Shown piece by piece: positions 47,424-57,637 of a stretch of 64,000 nucleotides of DNA (its first letter is position 1; every line of letters starts with the position of its first letter). The notes below the pieces were generated by a model that was not told where the DNA came from, did no database searches, and was given only the letters and a program-made list of their open reading frames with translations. The position numbers and the translations under genes are program-made. Origin of the DNA: Burkholderiales bacterium 70-64 (GTDB lineage: Bacteria; Pseudomonadota; Gammaproteobacteria; Burkholderiales; Burkholderiaceae_E); contig MKUQ01000042.1 of assembly GCA_001898645.1 (NCBI GenBank), positions 1-64,000 of the forward strand. The letters run 5' to 3'.

Positions 47424-49688
47424 TCAGCGTCCCAACAGCCCGCGCAGCGCATCGAGCGGGCTGGCCGGCCGGCGGCCGCCCTGGGCCGGCTTGCCGGTGA
47501 GGGCCTCCTCGAGGCGCCGCCCGAGCTCGCGCCGGGCGGTGTCGGCCGCCAGGTCGGCCACGTCGACGCGATAGGAGAGCGACCCGAAGGGGCCGGCGAG
47601 GCGCACCGGGATGGTCGCCCCTCGCAGGGCCGCCAGGCCGGTACCGCCGCGGCCGGGCAGGGTGTCGGCCACCGATACGCGCGCCAGGTAGTCGACCGTC
47701 TCGCGGGCGAGGTCGATCTCGCCGGCGCCGCGCACGCGCAGCAGCGGCGAGCGCAGGTCGAGGTCGTCGTTGCGGGCCATGCCGTCGCGGATGACGAAGC
47801 GCGCATCGAGCGAGGAAAAGGTGGTGAGGCGCTCGAGGCTGGCCGGCTGCTCGATCGCGCTGCCGCGTGCGACTGCGAGCAGGGCGGGTACGCGCGCCAG
47901 CACGTCGGCCAGGTCGACGCCCTTGATCGCGCCGTTGCGCAACGCCAGCGCGGCGCTGCCGTCGAGCGAGCGCTCGATCGCGGCGACGGTGCGGCCGTGC
48001 GCGGTCACGTCGATGTCGAGGTTGCCGCGGCCTTCGATCACGTCGCGTCCGGCGAGCGCGCGCAGCGCCATGCCGGCGTCGACGTCGCTCAGCTTCATCC
48101 GCAGGGCATGGCGCCCCTGCTCGTCGAGGCTGGCGCTGGCTTCGAGCGAGCCGCGGTAGATCGCGGCGCTCAGCCGCGTCACGTCGATGCGCCCCTGGCC
48201 GGTGCTCACCGCGGCCGAGACGTTGCTCGCGCGCAGGCCCGCCACCGCGAGCGTGCCGATCTGGATGGTGCCGCGGCTGTCGATGCCGGCGAGGGCGGGC
48301 ACCGCCAGGGCGTCGGCCGGCGCCTCGCCCTGCTCGTCCGACCGCGCTCCGCCGTGTTCCGCTTGGCGGTCCGCACCATGTACCGCCCGTGGGTCTCCGC
48401 CGCGCGCCGCTTGCGGGTCCCTGCCGGGTGCGGCCGCCTGCGCGCCCGCTGCACCCGGCGCCGTCTCGCCGCGGTCGAGCTCGATGCGCCCGGCCTGCAG
48501 CTCGTACTCCAGCGCCGGGGGTGCGAGCCGGCTGGCCGTGATCCGGGCCTGCAGCGCCGAACCGTCGATGCTGCCGCGCAGGTCGAGCGAGGCGTATCCG
48601 TGCCCGGGATCGATGCCGGCGTCGCCGGCGAGCTCCACCTTCACGCCTTCGGCGGGAAGGCGCGCGCCGGTCGCCGTCGCATCGGCCTTCACCTCGCGAA
48701 ACAGGACCCGGTCGTGCGAGCGCGTCGGTGCGGCGAGCGACAGGGCGGCGTTCATCCGGTATGCGTCGCGATCGATCGACAGGCGGGCGGTGATCGGCCT
48801 GCCGCTGGCCGAAGCGGCCGCGACGGCCAGCGCAGGCGCCTCGAGCTCGACCTCGATGCCGTCGCCGCTGCGCGCGGCCAGCTTCAGCGCCGACAGATCG
48901 AGGCCGCCGCTCGCCGGGTCGACCGCGACGCTGCCGGCCAGGCGCGCTTCGAGCGCCGGGGCGCCCGGAGCGCGGCCGTTCAGCGCGAGATCGAGGTCGT
49001 CCAGGCGGGCGGCGCGGGTGGCGAAGTCGATGGTGTAGTCGCCCGAGAGCTTCAGCTCCAGATCCAGCGGCGGGCGCTTGCCGACCAGTCGCGCCGACAG
49101 GCGCAGCGACCCGGGTTCGCCGCTGGCGATGCGGCTGGTCTGCAGGTCGACCTGGTGCAGGCGCCACTGCGCGTTGCCGGCTTCGTCGAGCCAGCCGATG
49201 GTGGCATTGTGCAGCTGCATGCCCGCGATGGTGATCGCCGCGGCCGCGCCGGCGGACCTGCCTCCCGCGGCGCCGGCTGCCTGCGGCTCGGCGCCGGCGC
49301 CCAGCAGGTCGTCGAAGTTGCTGCTGCCGTCGCGGCGGCGCACCAGATCGAGCTCGAGCCCGTCGATCGCGATGCGATCGACGACGATCCGCCGCGCCAG
49401 CAGAGGCCACAGGGCGACGCCGATGCGCGCGGAGTCGAAGCGGGCGAACTCGCCCCGTCCACCCGGGCCCGACAGGCGCGCCGCGCCCAGCGACAGCCCG
49501 ATGCGCGGCAGCAGCGCCAGCGAGATGTCGCCCTCGACCGCCAGGGTGCGGCCGGTGCGCGCACGCACCAGCTCGATGAGCTCCGGCTTGTAGCGGTTCG
49601 CATCGAAGCTCGCCACGAAGACCGCCGCGGCGATCGCCGCCAGGCCGGCCAGCGCGGCGATGGCGATGAGGAGATGGCGCACGTGCAT
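47424..49688 (-). CDS. asmA: AsmA family protein
   Basis: LAAIAAAVFVASFDANRYKPELIELVRARTGRTLAVEGDISLALLPRIGLSLGAARLSGPGG; C-terminal GRGNLDIDVTAHGRTVAAIERSLDGSAALALRNGAIKGVDLADVL. Confidence 0.92.
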   Translation of the reverse strand: MHVRHLLIAIAALAGLAAIAAAVFVASFDANRYKPELIELVRARTGRTLAVEGDISLALLPRIGLSLGAARLSGPGGRGEFARFDSARIGVALWPLLARRIVVDRIAIDGLELDLVRRRDGSSNFDDLLGAGAEPQAAGAAGGRSAGAAAAITIAGMQLHNATIGWLDEAGNAQWRLHQVDLQTSRIASGEPGSLRLSARLVGKRPPLDLELKLSGDYTIDFATRAARLDDLDLALNGRAPGAPALEARLAGSVAVDPASGGLDLSALKLAARSGDGIEVELEAPALAVAAASASGRPITARLSIDRDAYRMNAALSLAAPTRSHDRVLFREVKADATATGARLPAEGVKVELAGDAGIDPGHGYASLDLRGSIDGSALQARITASRLAPPALEYELQAGRIELDRGETAPGAAGAQAAAPGRDPQAARGGDPRAVHGADRQAEHGGARSDEQGEAPADALAVPALAGIDSRGTIQIGTLAVAGLRASNVSAAVSTGQGRIDVTRLSAAIYRGSLEASASLDEQGRHALRMKLSDVDAGMALRALAGRDVIEGRGNLDIDVTAHGRTVAAIERSLDGSAALALRNGAIKGVDLADVLARVPALLAVARGSAIEQPASLERLTTFSSLDARFVIRDGMARNDDLDLRSPLLRVRGAGEIDLARETVDYLARVSVADTLPGRGGTGLAALRGATIPVRLAGPFGSLSYRVDVADLAADTARRELGRRLEEALTGKPAQGGRRPASPLDALRGLLGR

Positions 49689-49858
49689 GCATCCATCCTA
49701 CGGCCGATGCCGGTGCCGGCATATGCGCGTTTCACCCGGGGACGGCGGCACTGCGCCCCCCTTACACGCTGTTACGTCTTTTGCAGGATTGCGGCTGTGC
49801 AGGCCGCGGCGGGGCCGGTACGCTTGGATCGTCGCAATCGAACGAGCAGGAGTCGACG

Positions 49859-50290
49859 ATGAAACCCTCTCTCGCAGGTCTGCGTGCCGCGGCGGCGGCA
49901 ACCCTCGTATCGGCCGGTGCGCTGGCTGCCGTGCCGGCCCACGCCTCGGGGACGGTGCTCGGCGCGGTCATCGGGGGCGGCGCCGGTGCGGTGATCGGCC
50001 AGTCGATCGGCGGGCGCGACGGAGCCATCATCGGCGGCGCCATCGGTGCTGCCGCCGGCGTGGCGGCAGCCCAGTCGCAGCGCGGCTACGGCCCCGTCGG
50101 CCAGGCGGTGGTCTACCCGGCGCCGGTCTACGCGCCCCCGCCGGTATACGCCCCGGCGGTCGTCTATCAGGCCCCGCCGGTCGTCTACCGGGCGCCGCCG
50201 CGGGTGGTCTATCGCCCGGTGCGCTACGAGCCCCGGCCGTACTACCACGGCGCGCCGGGCTGGCGCCCCGGCTACGGGTATCGCCATTGA
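49859..50290 (+). CDS. glycine-zipper secreted/outer-membrane small protein with a Pro/Val/Tyr-rich tail
   Basis: Signal peptide; GTVLGAVIGGGAGAVIGQSIGGRDGAIIGGAIGAAAGVAAA glycine zipper; VVYPAPVYAPPPVYAPAVVYQAPPVVYRAPPRVVYRPV tail. Confidence 0.82.
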   Translation: MKPSLAGLRAAAAATLVSAGALAAVPAHASGTVLGAVIGGGAGAVIGQSIGGRDGAIIGGAIGAAAGVAAAQSQRGYGPVGQAVVYPAPVYAPPPVYAPAVVYQAPPVVYRAPPRVVYRPVRYEPRPYYHGAPGWRPGYGYRH

Positions 50291-50368
50291 GCATCGGCCC
50301 ACGGCCGCTGCGGGTAACATCCGGTTCTCGGTGCATCCCTCGCCCGAACCCGTCCTGCCCGCAGCACC

Positions 50369-51226
50369 GTGAACAGCCCGAACCCATCGCAGCGCAAGTC
50401 TCCCCCGAACGCCCTGAGCATCGCCGGCATCGATCCGAGCGGCGGGGCGGGGGTCTACGCCGACCTGAAGGCCTTTTCGGCGCTCGGCGCCTACGGCACC
50501 GGCGTGGTGGCCGCGCTCACCGCGCAGAACACCCAGGGGGTCAGCGGCGTGCACGGCGTGCCGCCGTCCTTCGTGCGCCTGCAGCTCGATACGCTGCTGG
50601 CCGACGTGCGCATCGATGCGGCCAAGATCGGCATGCTGGGCACCGCGCCGATCGCGACCGCGGTCGCGGAAGGGCTGGCAGCGCCGATCTCGTCCGGGCG
50701 CCCGGCGCATCTGGTCGTCGATCCGGTGATGGTGGCCAAGAGCGGCGACACCCTGCTCGGGCGCGAGGCGATCGGCACGCTGATCGAAGCGGTGCTGCCG
50801 CTGGCCACCATGATCACGCCCAACCTGCCCGAGGCGGGCGTGCTGCTCGATGCGCGTCCGCCCGAAACCGTGAAGGAAATGCAGCGCGCCGCCGAGCGCC
50901 TGCGCAGGCTGCTGCGCGACGACGGGCGGCGCTTCGTGCTGCTCAAGGGCGGCCACCTCGCGGGCGACGCGATCGACCTGCTGCACGACGGCGAGCGCAT
51001 GGTCGAGCTGCCGGCCGCACGCATCGACACCCGCCACACCCACGGCACCGGCTGCACGCTGTCGGCGGCGATCACGGCGCTGCTCGCGCACGGCCGCGAG
51101 CCGGAAGATGCGGTGCGGCGTGCCAAGGCCTACCTGACCGAGGCCATCCGGCACGCCGGGCTGCTCGAGGTCGGCTCCGGCCACGGGCCGGTGCATCACT
51201 TCCACGCCTGGTGGCCCCGTGTCTGA
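50369..51226 (+). CDS. thiD: hydroxymethylpyrimidine/phosphomethylpyrimidine kinase
   Basis: [65 protein letters not shown]. Confidence 0.95.
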   Translation: MNSPNPSQRKSPPNALSIAGIDPSGGAGVYADLKAFSALGAYGTGVVAALTAQNTQGVSGVHGVPPSFVRLQLDTLLADVRIDAAKIGMLGTAPIATAVAEGLAAPISSGRPAHLVVDPVMVAKSGDTLLGREAIGTLIEAVLPLATMITPNLPEAGVLLDARPPETVKEMQRAAERLRRLLRDDGRRFVLLKGGHLAGDAIDLLHDGERMVELPAARIDTRHTHGTGCTLSAAITALLAHGREPEDAVRRAKAYLTEAIRHAGLLEVGSGHGPVHHFHAWWPRV

Positions 51227-52067
51227 GCTGCTCTTCGCGCTGCCGCTGCTGGTGAAGGCGGCGATCCTCGGCGTGGTCGAGGGACTCACCGAGTTCCTGC
51301 CGATCTCGAGCACCGGCCACCTCATCCTCGCCGGCAGCCTGCTCGGCTTCTCCGGCGAGAAGGAGAAGATGTTCGACGTCGCGATCCAGACCGGCGCGAT
51401 GCTGTCGGTGGTCTGGTACTACCGCGTACGCATCGCCGCGACGCTCGCCGGGCTGGCCGGCGAGCCGCGCGCGCAGCGCTTCGCCCTGAACGTGCTGATC
51501 GCCTTCCTGCCCGCGGCGGTGCTCGGCGTGCTGTTCGCGCGCTACATCAAGGAATGGCTGTTCAGGCCGGTGCCGGTGGCGATCGCCTTCATCGTGGGCG
51601 CCCTGGTCATCCTGTGGGTGGAGACGCGCCAGCGGCGCGGCCTCGCACGGCCGCGCATCCACGACATCGATGCGCTCGGGCCCCTCGACGCGCTGAAGCT
51701 CGGCATCGCGCAGGCGTTCGCGCTCATCCCCGGCACCAGCCGCTCGGGCGCCACGATCATCGGCGGCATGCTGTTCGGGCTGTCGCGCAAGGTGGCCACC
51801 GAGTTCTCGTTCTTCCTCGCCATTCCGACGCTGATCGGCGCGGGCGTATACGACACCTGGAAGTACCGCCAGCTGCTGTCGGCGGCCGACGTGCCGCTGT
51901 TCGCCGTCGGGCTGCTGTTCGCCTTCGTGAGCGCGCTGGCGTGCGTGCACTGGCTGATCCGCTACGTCGCCAGCCACGACTTCATCCCCTTCGCCTGGTA
52001 TCGCATCGCGTTCGGGGTGGTGGTGCTGGCCACCGCGGCCGGCGGCGTGGTGAACTGGACGAGCTGA
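51219..52067 (+). CDS. uppP: undecaprenyl-diphosphatase
   Basis: [73 protein letters not shown]. Confidence 0.97.
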   Translation: MSELLFALPLLVKAAILGVVEGLTEFLPISSTGHLILAGSLLGFSGEKEKMFDVAIQTGAMLSVVWYYRVRIAATLAGLAGEPRAQRFALNVLIAFLPAAVLGVLFARYIKEWLFRPVPVAIAFIVGALVILWVETRQRRGLARPRIHDIDALGPLDALKLGIAQAFALIPGTSRSGATIIGGMLFGLSRKVATEFSFFLAIPTLIGAGVYDTWKYRQLLSAADVPLFAVGLLFAFVSALACVHWLIRYVASHDFIPFAWYRIAFGVVVLATAAGGVVNWTS

Positions 52068-52090
52068 ACCGGCCCTGGGGTATCAGGCTT

Positions 52091-52834
52091 CTAGTCGCCG
52101 CGACGGCGGAACACGAGGTCCCACACGCCGTGGCCGAGCTCGAGCCCGCGCCGCTCGAACTTGGTGAGCGGCCGGTAGGCCGGGCGTGCCGCGAAGCCGC
52201 GGCACTCGGCGGGGCTCTCGCCGATCACGGTATCCCCGGGCGCCGTGCCCGCGGTGTTCTCCAGCAGCGGCTCGCGCGAGAGCACGTCCAGCATCTGCAC
52301 CGCGTAGTGGGCCCAGTCGGTCGCGCAGTGCACGATGCCGCCCACCTGTAGGCGCGAAGCGAGCCGCGCCACGAACGGTGGCTGGATCAGGCGGCGCTTG
52401 TGGTGGCGCGTCTTGGGCCACGGATCGGGAAAGAACACGTGCGCGGCGGCCAGCGAGCGGGGCGCGATCATGTCGCGCAGGACCTCGACCGCGTCGTGCT
52501 GCACGATGCGCACGTTGGTGAGCGATGCCGCCTCGATCCTGCGCAGCAGGCTGCCGACGCCGGCCGGGTAGACCTCGATGCCGAGGAAATCGCGGCCCCG
52601 GTCGGCAGCGGCGATCAGCGCCGTGCTCTCGCCCATGCCGAAGCCGATCTCGACCACCAGCGGCGCGCTGCGCCCGAACACCGCCGCGGCATCGAGCCGG
52701 TGCGCCCGGTACGGCAGGCACCAGCGCTCGCGCAGCGTGTCGTAGGCCTGCCGCTGGCCGCTGGTGAAATGCCCGCGCCGCCCGGAGAAGCTGCGGATGT
52801 GGGGATGGGGCGGCCTGCCATGGGTTTCTTCCAT
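52091..52834 (-). CDS. trmB: tRNA (guanine-N7-)-methyltransferase
   Basis: [88 protein letters not shown]. Confidence 0.96.
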   Translation of the reverse strand: MEETHGRPPHPHIRSFSGRRGHFTSGQRQAYDTLRERWCLPYRAHRLDAAAVFGRSAPLVVEIGFGMGESTALIAAADRGRDFLGIEVYPAGVGSLLRRIEAASLTNVRIVQHDAVEVLRDMIAPRSLAAAHVFFPDPWPKTRHHKRRLIQPPFVARLASRLQVGGIVHCATDWAHYAVQMLDVLSREPLLENTAGTAPGDTVIGESPAECRGFAARPAYRPLTKFERRGLELGHGVWDLVFRRRGD

Positions 52835-52851
52835 GGCGCGATTGTCGCACC

Positions 52852-54585
52852 TCACAACAGCTCGTCCGGCGCGAACGGCGAGAGCAGCCACAGCATCATC
52901 CGCAGCCCGAGGCTCGCCCCGGGCTCGGTCTCGTCACTGGAAGGAGCGGCCGAGTCGCCGGTGATCCATCTCAGGCGGCCGCCGGGGGACAGCGCCACGC
53001 GGTAGGCATCTTCCTCCGTGACCTCTTCGAACAAGTCCACCACCTGGCCCGCGATGGCGGGGCTGCGGATCACCAGGCCGAGCTCGGTATTCAGGTTGGC
53101 CGAGCGGGGATCCATGTTCATCGAGCCCACCAGCACCGTTTCGCGATCGATCACCAGCGCCTTGGCGTGCAGGCTGGTGCGCGAGGAGCCGAAGTGCATC
53201 CGCCGCGTGCGCGGCGCTTCCGGCTCGATGCGCAACTCGTAGAGCTCGGTGCCGGCCGCGAGCAGCGGCTTGCGGTAGCGGGCGTAGCCGATGTGCACCA
53301 CCGGCGCGTCGGTAGAGGCCAGGGAGTTGGTCAGCACCCGCACGCGCACGCCGCGCGCGCGCAGCTCGCGCACGAGATCGACGCCGCGCTCGCCGGGAAC
53401 GAAATACGGCGAGACCACGATCACCTCGCGCCGCGCCGAGCGCATCAGCGAGACGAGGTCGTCATGGATGGCTTCCTCCTGCCCCGCCGGTCCGTCGCCG
53501 GAGATCTTGGAGGGGCTGTCGGCCAGCACGCGGGCCGGCGCCCACCTGAGTTTGAGACGGCCCGCTTGCAGCTCGTTCGCCAGCTCGCTCGGCGGCACCG
53601 GCAGGAAGGTCGGCTGCGCCGGCGCGCCTCCCGGACGGGGCGCCGTCGCGTCGGGCGAGGCGCCGGGCATCGCGTCGGTCGCTGCGCTGGTTGTCGCGCG
53701 GGGTGCCATGCCAGTTGCCGTGCCGGTTGCCGTCGCGGCCGACCCGGCCGCGGGTGCATCGCCCGGCGCGACCGCATCGGGCGTCGCCGCATCGGGCGTC
53801 GCTGCGTCGGGCACGGTGATCTCGGGCGCGGCGGGGAACATGCCCACGCATTCGGGACTGTCCTTCACCAGCGTGCGGATCGGGTAGGCGAGCGGGCTGT
53901 TCCAGAAGCGATCGAACGAGGCCGAGAGGCTGCGCACGACCGGCCCGGCCGCGATGACGTCGAGATCGACGAAGTTGCTGGTGGGGCTCTGCACGAAATA
54001 GGCGTCGCCGAGGTTGCGCCCGCCGGTGATCGCGATCGCGTTGTCGGCCACGAAGCTCTTGTCGTGCATGCGCTGGTTGATGCGCCGCATGTCGGTGAGC
54101 GAGGCGATGACGCGCGTGAGCGTCGAGAAGCGGCCGGCGGGAAACGGGTTGTACAGCCGTAGCTCGATGTTGGGATGAGCGGAGAAGCACAGCAGGCTGG
54201 CATCGCTGCCGCTGGTATTCAGGTCGTCGAGCAGGATGCGCACCCGCACCCCACGCTGCGCCGCTGCGCGGACGTGCTCGAGGATGGTCCGCGTCGATGC
54301 GTCGTTGGCGATCAGGTAGTACTGCAGGTCGAGCGAGCGCTGGGTGCGGTCGGCCAGCGCGACCAGCGAGCCGAACGCATCCTCGCCCGAGACCAGCAGC
54401 CGGAAGCCCGAGGCGCGCGAGCGCGGCGCGCTCGCCTGCACCAGGGCACCCAGCTCGGTGCTGCCCGGACTGGAGAAGGCGGTGGAGGCCGGCTTGTCGG
54501 CCGGCGGCGGCAGGCTGGCGCAGGCGCCGCAGCCCAGCGTCGCCGCGAACGCCAGCGCGAGCAGCCAGATGCGCCGTCGGGTTAC
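52852..54585 (-). CDS. phospholipase D-family (cardiolipin synthase-like) lipoprotein; 5' end uncertain
   Basis: Two HKD motifs ([57 protein letters not shown]); signal-like [20 protein letters not shown]. No ATG/GTG/TTG in frame between the tRNA and the signal sequence; nearest TTG is at 54615 inside the antisense tRNA. Confidence 0.85.
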   Translation of the reverse strand, partial: VTRRRIWLLALAFAATLGCGACASLPPPADKPASTAFSSPGSTELGALVQASAPRSRASGFRLLVSGEDAFGSLVALADRTQRSLDLQYYLIANDASTRTILEHVRAAAQRGVRVRILLDDLNTSGSDASLLCFSAHPNIELRLYNPFPAGRFSTLTRVIASLTDMRRINQRMHDKSFVADNAIAITGGRNLGDAYFVQSPTSNFVDLDVIAAGPVVRSLSASFDRFWNSPLAYPIRTLVKDSPECVGMFPAAPEITVPDAATPDAATPDAVAPGDAPAAGSAATATGTATGMAPRATTSAATDAMPGASPDATAPRPGGAPAQPTFLPVPPSELANELQAGRLKLRWAPARVLADSPSKISGDGPAGQEEAIHDDLVSLMRSARREVIVVSPYFVPGERGVDLVRELRARGVRVRVLTNSLASTDAPVVHIGYARYRKPLLAAGTELYELRIEPEAPRTRRMHFGSSRTSLHAKALVIDRETVLVGSMNMDPRSANLNTELGLVIRSPAIAGQVVDLFEEVTEEDAYRVALSPGGRLRWITGDSAAPSSDETEPGASLGLRMMLWLLSPFAPDELL

Positions 54586-54600
54586 ACTACGGCCCGGACC

Positions 54601-54674
54601 GCGGGTGTAGTTCAATGGCAGAACGGCAGCTTCCCAAGCTGCATACGAGGGTTCGATTCCCTTCGCCCGCTCCA
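54601..54674 (+). tRNA. tRNA-Gly (anticodon CCC), CCA encoded
   Basis: GCGGGTGTAGTTCAATGGCAGAACGGCAGCTTCCCAAGCTGCATACGAGGGTTCGATTCCCTTCGCCCGCTCCA folds as a cloverleaf; acceptor GCGGGTG/CGCCCGC; anticodon loop TTCCCAA. Confidence 0.97.
54650..54674. mobile_element. putative attL of the integrative conjugative element (3' end of tRNA-Gly); element continues beyond the right edge
   Basis: Integrase gene lies directly downstream of the tRNA 3' end; ICEclc-family elements use tRNA-Gly 3' ends. The partner attR is outside the window. Confidence 0.75.
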
Positions 54675-54913
54675 CTGCAACTTTCCAAGGACTTCTAGAG
54701 AAGACCAAGGAGTGTCGCAAGTGATTGTCACGGTTCAGCTTTTTCGCCATCGCTGAATCCACTGACTGCCAGCGAAAACCACTGACTGCCGGTACAAAAC
54801 GGTACATCAAGTGGTACATCGGAAAGCGGAGCTTCCCGCATCCGCTTTCTTGCTGGAGGAGCGTGGGATCGAACAGGACCATGCATCCAACTCGCTTCTT
54901 AGGAGTTGGGCTC

Positions 54914-56851
54914 GTGCTCTCAGATCTCATGGTTCGGCAGGCCAAGACGACCGGCAAAACCTACACCCTGGCCGATTCCGACGGCCTCTCCCTCTTCGTC
55001 GCAGCCAACGGCGCCAAGGCATGGCACTTCCGCTTCACCTGGGGCGGCAAGCGCGATCGCATGTCCTTCGGCGCGTACCCGGCGCTCTCGCTGAAAGACG
55101 CTCGCACGCTGCGCGATGAAGCCCGCGAGCTGCTTGCCATGGGCGTCAACCCGCACACCGAACGCAAGCGCAAGCGGCACGCGATCGTGCTGAAGGGTGA
55201 ACACACGTTCAAAGCGGTCTATGACCAGTGGCTGGCACATCGCAAGCTCTCGCTCGAAGAAGGTCGGCAGACCAGCCTGGAGCAAATCGCGCGCGTGTTC
55301 AAGAAGGACGTGTTCCCGTCGCTGCGCCACCTGACCATCTACGACATCAACCGCGCCCACCTGCTGGACATCATCGGCAAGGTCGAGAAGCGCGGTTCGC
55401 TGTCGGTGGCCGAGAAGCTGCGCACCTGGTTCACGCAGCTCTTCACCTACGCGACGGTGGCGATCCCCAACATGGGCGAGAACCCGTCCAAGGACTTGGA
55501 GGTCGTTGCGCTGCCGCTGCCGCCGGTCGAGCACAACCCATTCCTGCGCATGCCCGAACTGCCGATCATGCTTCAGACCCTGCGCAAGTACCGCGGACGC
55601 CTGAACACGCAGTTGGGCCTGCGCCTACTGATGCTCACCGGCGTGCGTACCGGCGAGTTGCGCTTTGCCACGCCCGACCAGTTCGACCTCGAACAGGGCC
55701 TGTGGATCATCCCCGTAGCCCGACTCAAGCAGCGTGCGCTGCTCACCAAGAAGAAGCGCAAGCGCCTGGTCGACATCCCGCCCTACATCGTGCCGCTGTC
55801 GGTGCAGGCGCAGGAGATCGTCCGCCACCTGCTGGAGCAGTGCAAACCGGCCCAGGTCTACCTCATCCCTGGGGACTGGTGTCTGAAGCATCCCGTCAGC
55901 GAAAACACGTTCAACGGCGCGCTTAAGCGCATGGGCTACGAGGACCAGCTCACAGGCCATGGCATCCGCGCGACGATTTCGACGGCGCTTAACGAACTCG
56001 GCTACCCGAAGAAGTGGGTGGATGCGCAGCTCTCGCACGCCGACCCGGACAAGATCAGCGCGACCTACAACCACGCCGAGTACGTCGAGCAGCGGCGCGT
56101 CATGATGCAGGACTGGGCCGACCGCCTGGACCTGTTCGAGCAGAACCAGGTCGAGGTCGCCGGTAGGCACCTGACCATCACGCTGCAAGGTCTGCCGACC
56201 ATTGCTGGCCAGGCGGCCGCCCAGCCGCCGGTGGTCGACCTCACCGCACCGCAGTTGATCGTGACCGCGCCGACGCCCGACATACCGGAGGCGCCGGCAT
56301 CGGTGCAGCGCCTGTCCGCCGTGCGCACGCCCGAGTACGCGCGGCCCCGGTTGTCGGACGTGCAGCGCGAGCACCTGCAGGTGCTGGAGACCTTCGAGGC
56401 ACCACACAACCTCTCCGTGGCCGACTACGCCAAGCTCGCCGGCAAATCGCGCCGCTGGATCACCTACGAGATCCAGGCGGGCAACCTGCTATCGATCCAC
56501 ATGGGCCACCGCGGTCAGCGGGTGCCGGATTGGCAACTCGACCCGCTCAAGCGCCGGCTCGTCCAGAGTGTGTTCAAGCAGGTGCCTCGCAGCATCGACA
56601 CCTGGGACATCTACCACGCGCTGTTGCATTCCTATGAAGAGTTGGGCGCACGCCCCGCCATCGAGGCGGTGCGCCCGGCGAATCTCCACCTGGCCGCGCG
56701 CCTCGTGATTGCGCGGTGCGTGCAGGCGAGCGAGGCCGCGTCGGAGTTTCCGGCGCAGGTGCGTCAAAGCGTGCGCCGGCTGGTCCAGGACGCGCTCGGG
56801 AACGAGGCCATGGAAGCCGAGGAGACGGCCGACGACTTGATGGAGCCTTGA
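54914..56851 (+). CDS. int: tyrosine-type site-specific integrase (DUF4102 N-terminal domain)
   Basis: VLSDLMVRQAKTTGKTYTLADSDGLSLFVAANGAKAWHFRFTWGGKRDRMSFGAYPALSLKDARTLRDEARELLAMGVNP; RLLMLTGVRTGELRFA; GHGIRATISTALNELGYPKKWVDAQLSHADPDKISATYNHAEY. Confidence 0.95.
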   Translation: MLSDLMVRQAKTTGKTYTLADSDGLSLFVAANGAKAWHFRFTWGGKRDRMSFGAYPALSLKDARTLRDEARELLAMGVNPHTERKRKRHAIVLKGEHTFKAVYDQWLAHRKLSLEEGRQTSLEQIARVFKKDVFPSLRHLTIYDINRAHLLDIIGKVEKRGSLSVAEKLRTWFTQLFTYATVAIPNMGENPSKDLEVVALPLPPVEHNPFLRMPELPIMLQTLRKYRGRLNTQLGLRLLMLTGVRTGELRFATPDQFDLEQGLWIIPVARLKQRALLTKKKRKRLVDIPPYIVPLSVQAQEIVRHLLEQCKPAQVYLIPGDWCLKHPVSENTFNGALKRMGYEDQLTGHGIRATISTALNELGYPKKWVDAQLSHADPDKISATYNHAEYVEQRRVMMQDWADRLDLFEQNQVEVAGRHLTITLQGLPTIAGQAAAQPPVVDLTAPQLIVTAPTPDIPEAPASVQRLSAVRTPEYARPRLSDVQREHLQVLETFEAPHNLSVADYAKLAGKSRRWITYEIQAGNLLSIHMGHRGQRVPDWQLDPLKRRLVQSVFKQVPRSIDTWDIYHALLHSYEELGARPAIEAVRPANLHLAARLVIARCVQASEAASEFPAQVRQSVRRLVQDALGNEAMEAEETADDLMEP

Positions 56852-56909
56852 GGCCTGGCTGGGGACCACCAGCGGCCGCTGGCGGGCACCAAGGCAGCGC
56901 GTGCCGACG

Positions 56910-57581
56910 TCAGGAGACGGAGCGCGCGCGCTGCGCGAATCGCTCCTGGGGATCGGACAGCGAGGCACAGGGGCGCAGCAGGTACGCCATCACGATCAGC
57001 GGCGCACCGGCCAGCGGCCGCACGGCCACGCCGCGGCTCAGATAGCCCGCCAGGCGCGTGGCCGGCGCGATGACGATGCCGTATCCCGCCGACACGAGCG
57101 TCATCGCCAAATCGAAGGTGCTGACGACCTGCTCGCTGCGCGGCGGCATGTCGTCGAGCAGACTGCGGGCCACCGCGCGCCACGGTTCATCGGCCGTGGA
57201 CTGCGCACTGATCAGCGGTTGCTTGAGCACTTCGCACTGAGGCACCTCACGGTAGGCTAGCAGGTGCGAACGCTTGGCGACGGCCACGGCCAGCGTGTCC
57301 TGCCACAGGGGTTCGCACACCCAGCCCGGCCACTCGCGGGCTGCCGTGGACAGCGCGAAGTCGAAGGTGCCGCACGGTGGCAGCTCCTGCGGCTGCGCCG
57401 TGGCGTTTCCTCCGATCAATGCAGCGGCGGTTTCTGGTTCTTCCGCGCGTTGCAGCGCCAGCACGTCGGCCAACTGCGACGGCACCCATTCGCCAAGCAC
57501 CGCCACCCGGATCTCGTTGGAGGCATCGCTTGAAGTCACGTCCAGCTTCCCCCAGGCAGTGAACTCGTGGCGACCGATCAT
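56910..57581 (-). CDS. LysR-type effector (substrate-binding) domain protein lacking an HTH
   Basis: FDFALSTAAREWPGWVCEPLWQDTLAVAVAKRSHLLAYREVP...VSTFDLAMTLVSAGYGIVIAPATRLAGYLSRGVAVRPLAG; no HTH in the N-terminus. Confidence 0.75.
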   Translation of the reverse strand: MIGRHEFTAWGKLDVTSSDASNEIRVAVLGEWVPSQLADVLALQRAEEPETAAALIGGNATAQPQELPPCGTFDFALSTAAREWPGWVCEPLWQDTLAVAVAKRSHLLAYREVPQCEVLKQPLISAQSTADEPWRAVARSLLDDMPPRSEQVVSTFDLAMTLVSAGYGIVIAPATRLAGYLSRGVAVRPLAGAPLIVMAYLLRPCASLSDPQERFAQRARSVS

Positions 57582-57637
57582 GGCCGCTCTTTGAGTTAAG
57601 TTTAACGTGGTTTAAATCGTGGCCCCGGTCAACGCTT

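Noticed and set aside
47391-49862. 823-aa plus-strand ORF opposite asmA
   Set aside because: Shadow ORF; asmA is supported by conserved N- and C-terminal motifs.
50100-50270. Short repeats considered as a possible CRISPR-like array
   Set aside because: They are in-frame Val/Tyr/Pro codon repeats within the glycine-zipper gene, with no constant repeat/spacer periodicity. No CRISPR array or cas gene was seen in the window.
54586-54957. N-terminal extension of the PLD ORF (ERAKGIEPSYAAWEAAVLPLNYTRGP...)
   Set aside because: This peptide is the antisense translation of tRNA-Gly, a common spurious annotation; it is not part of the protein, apart from a possible TTG start at 54615.
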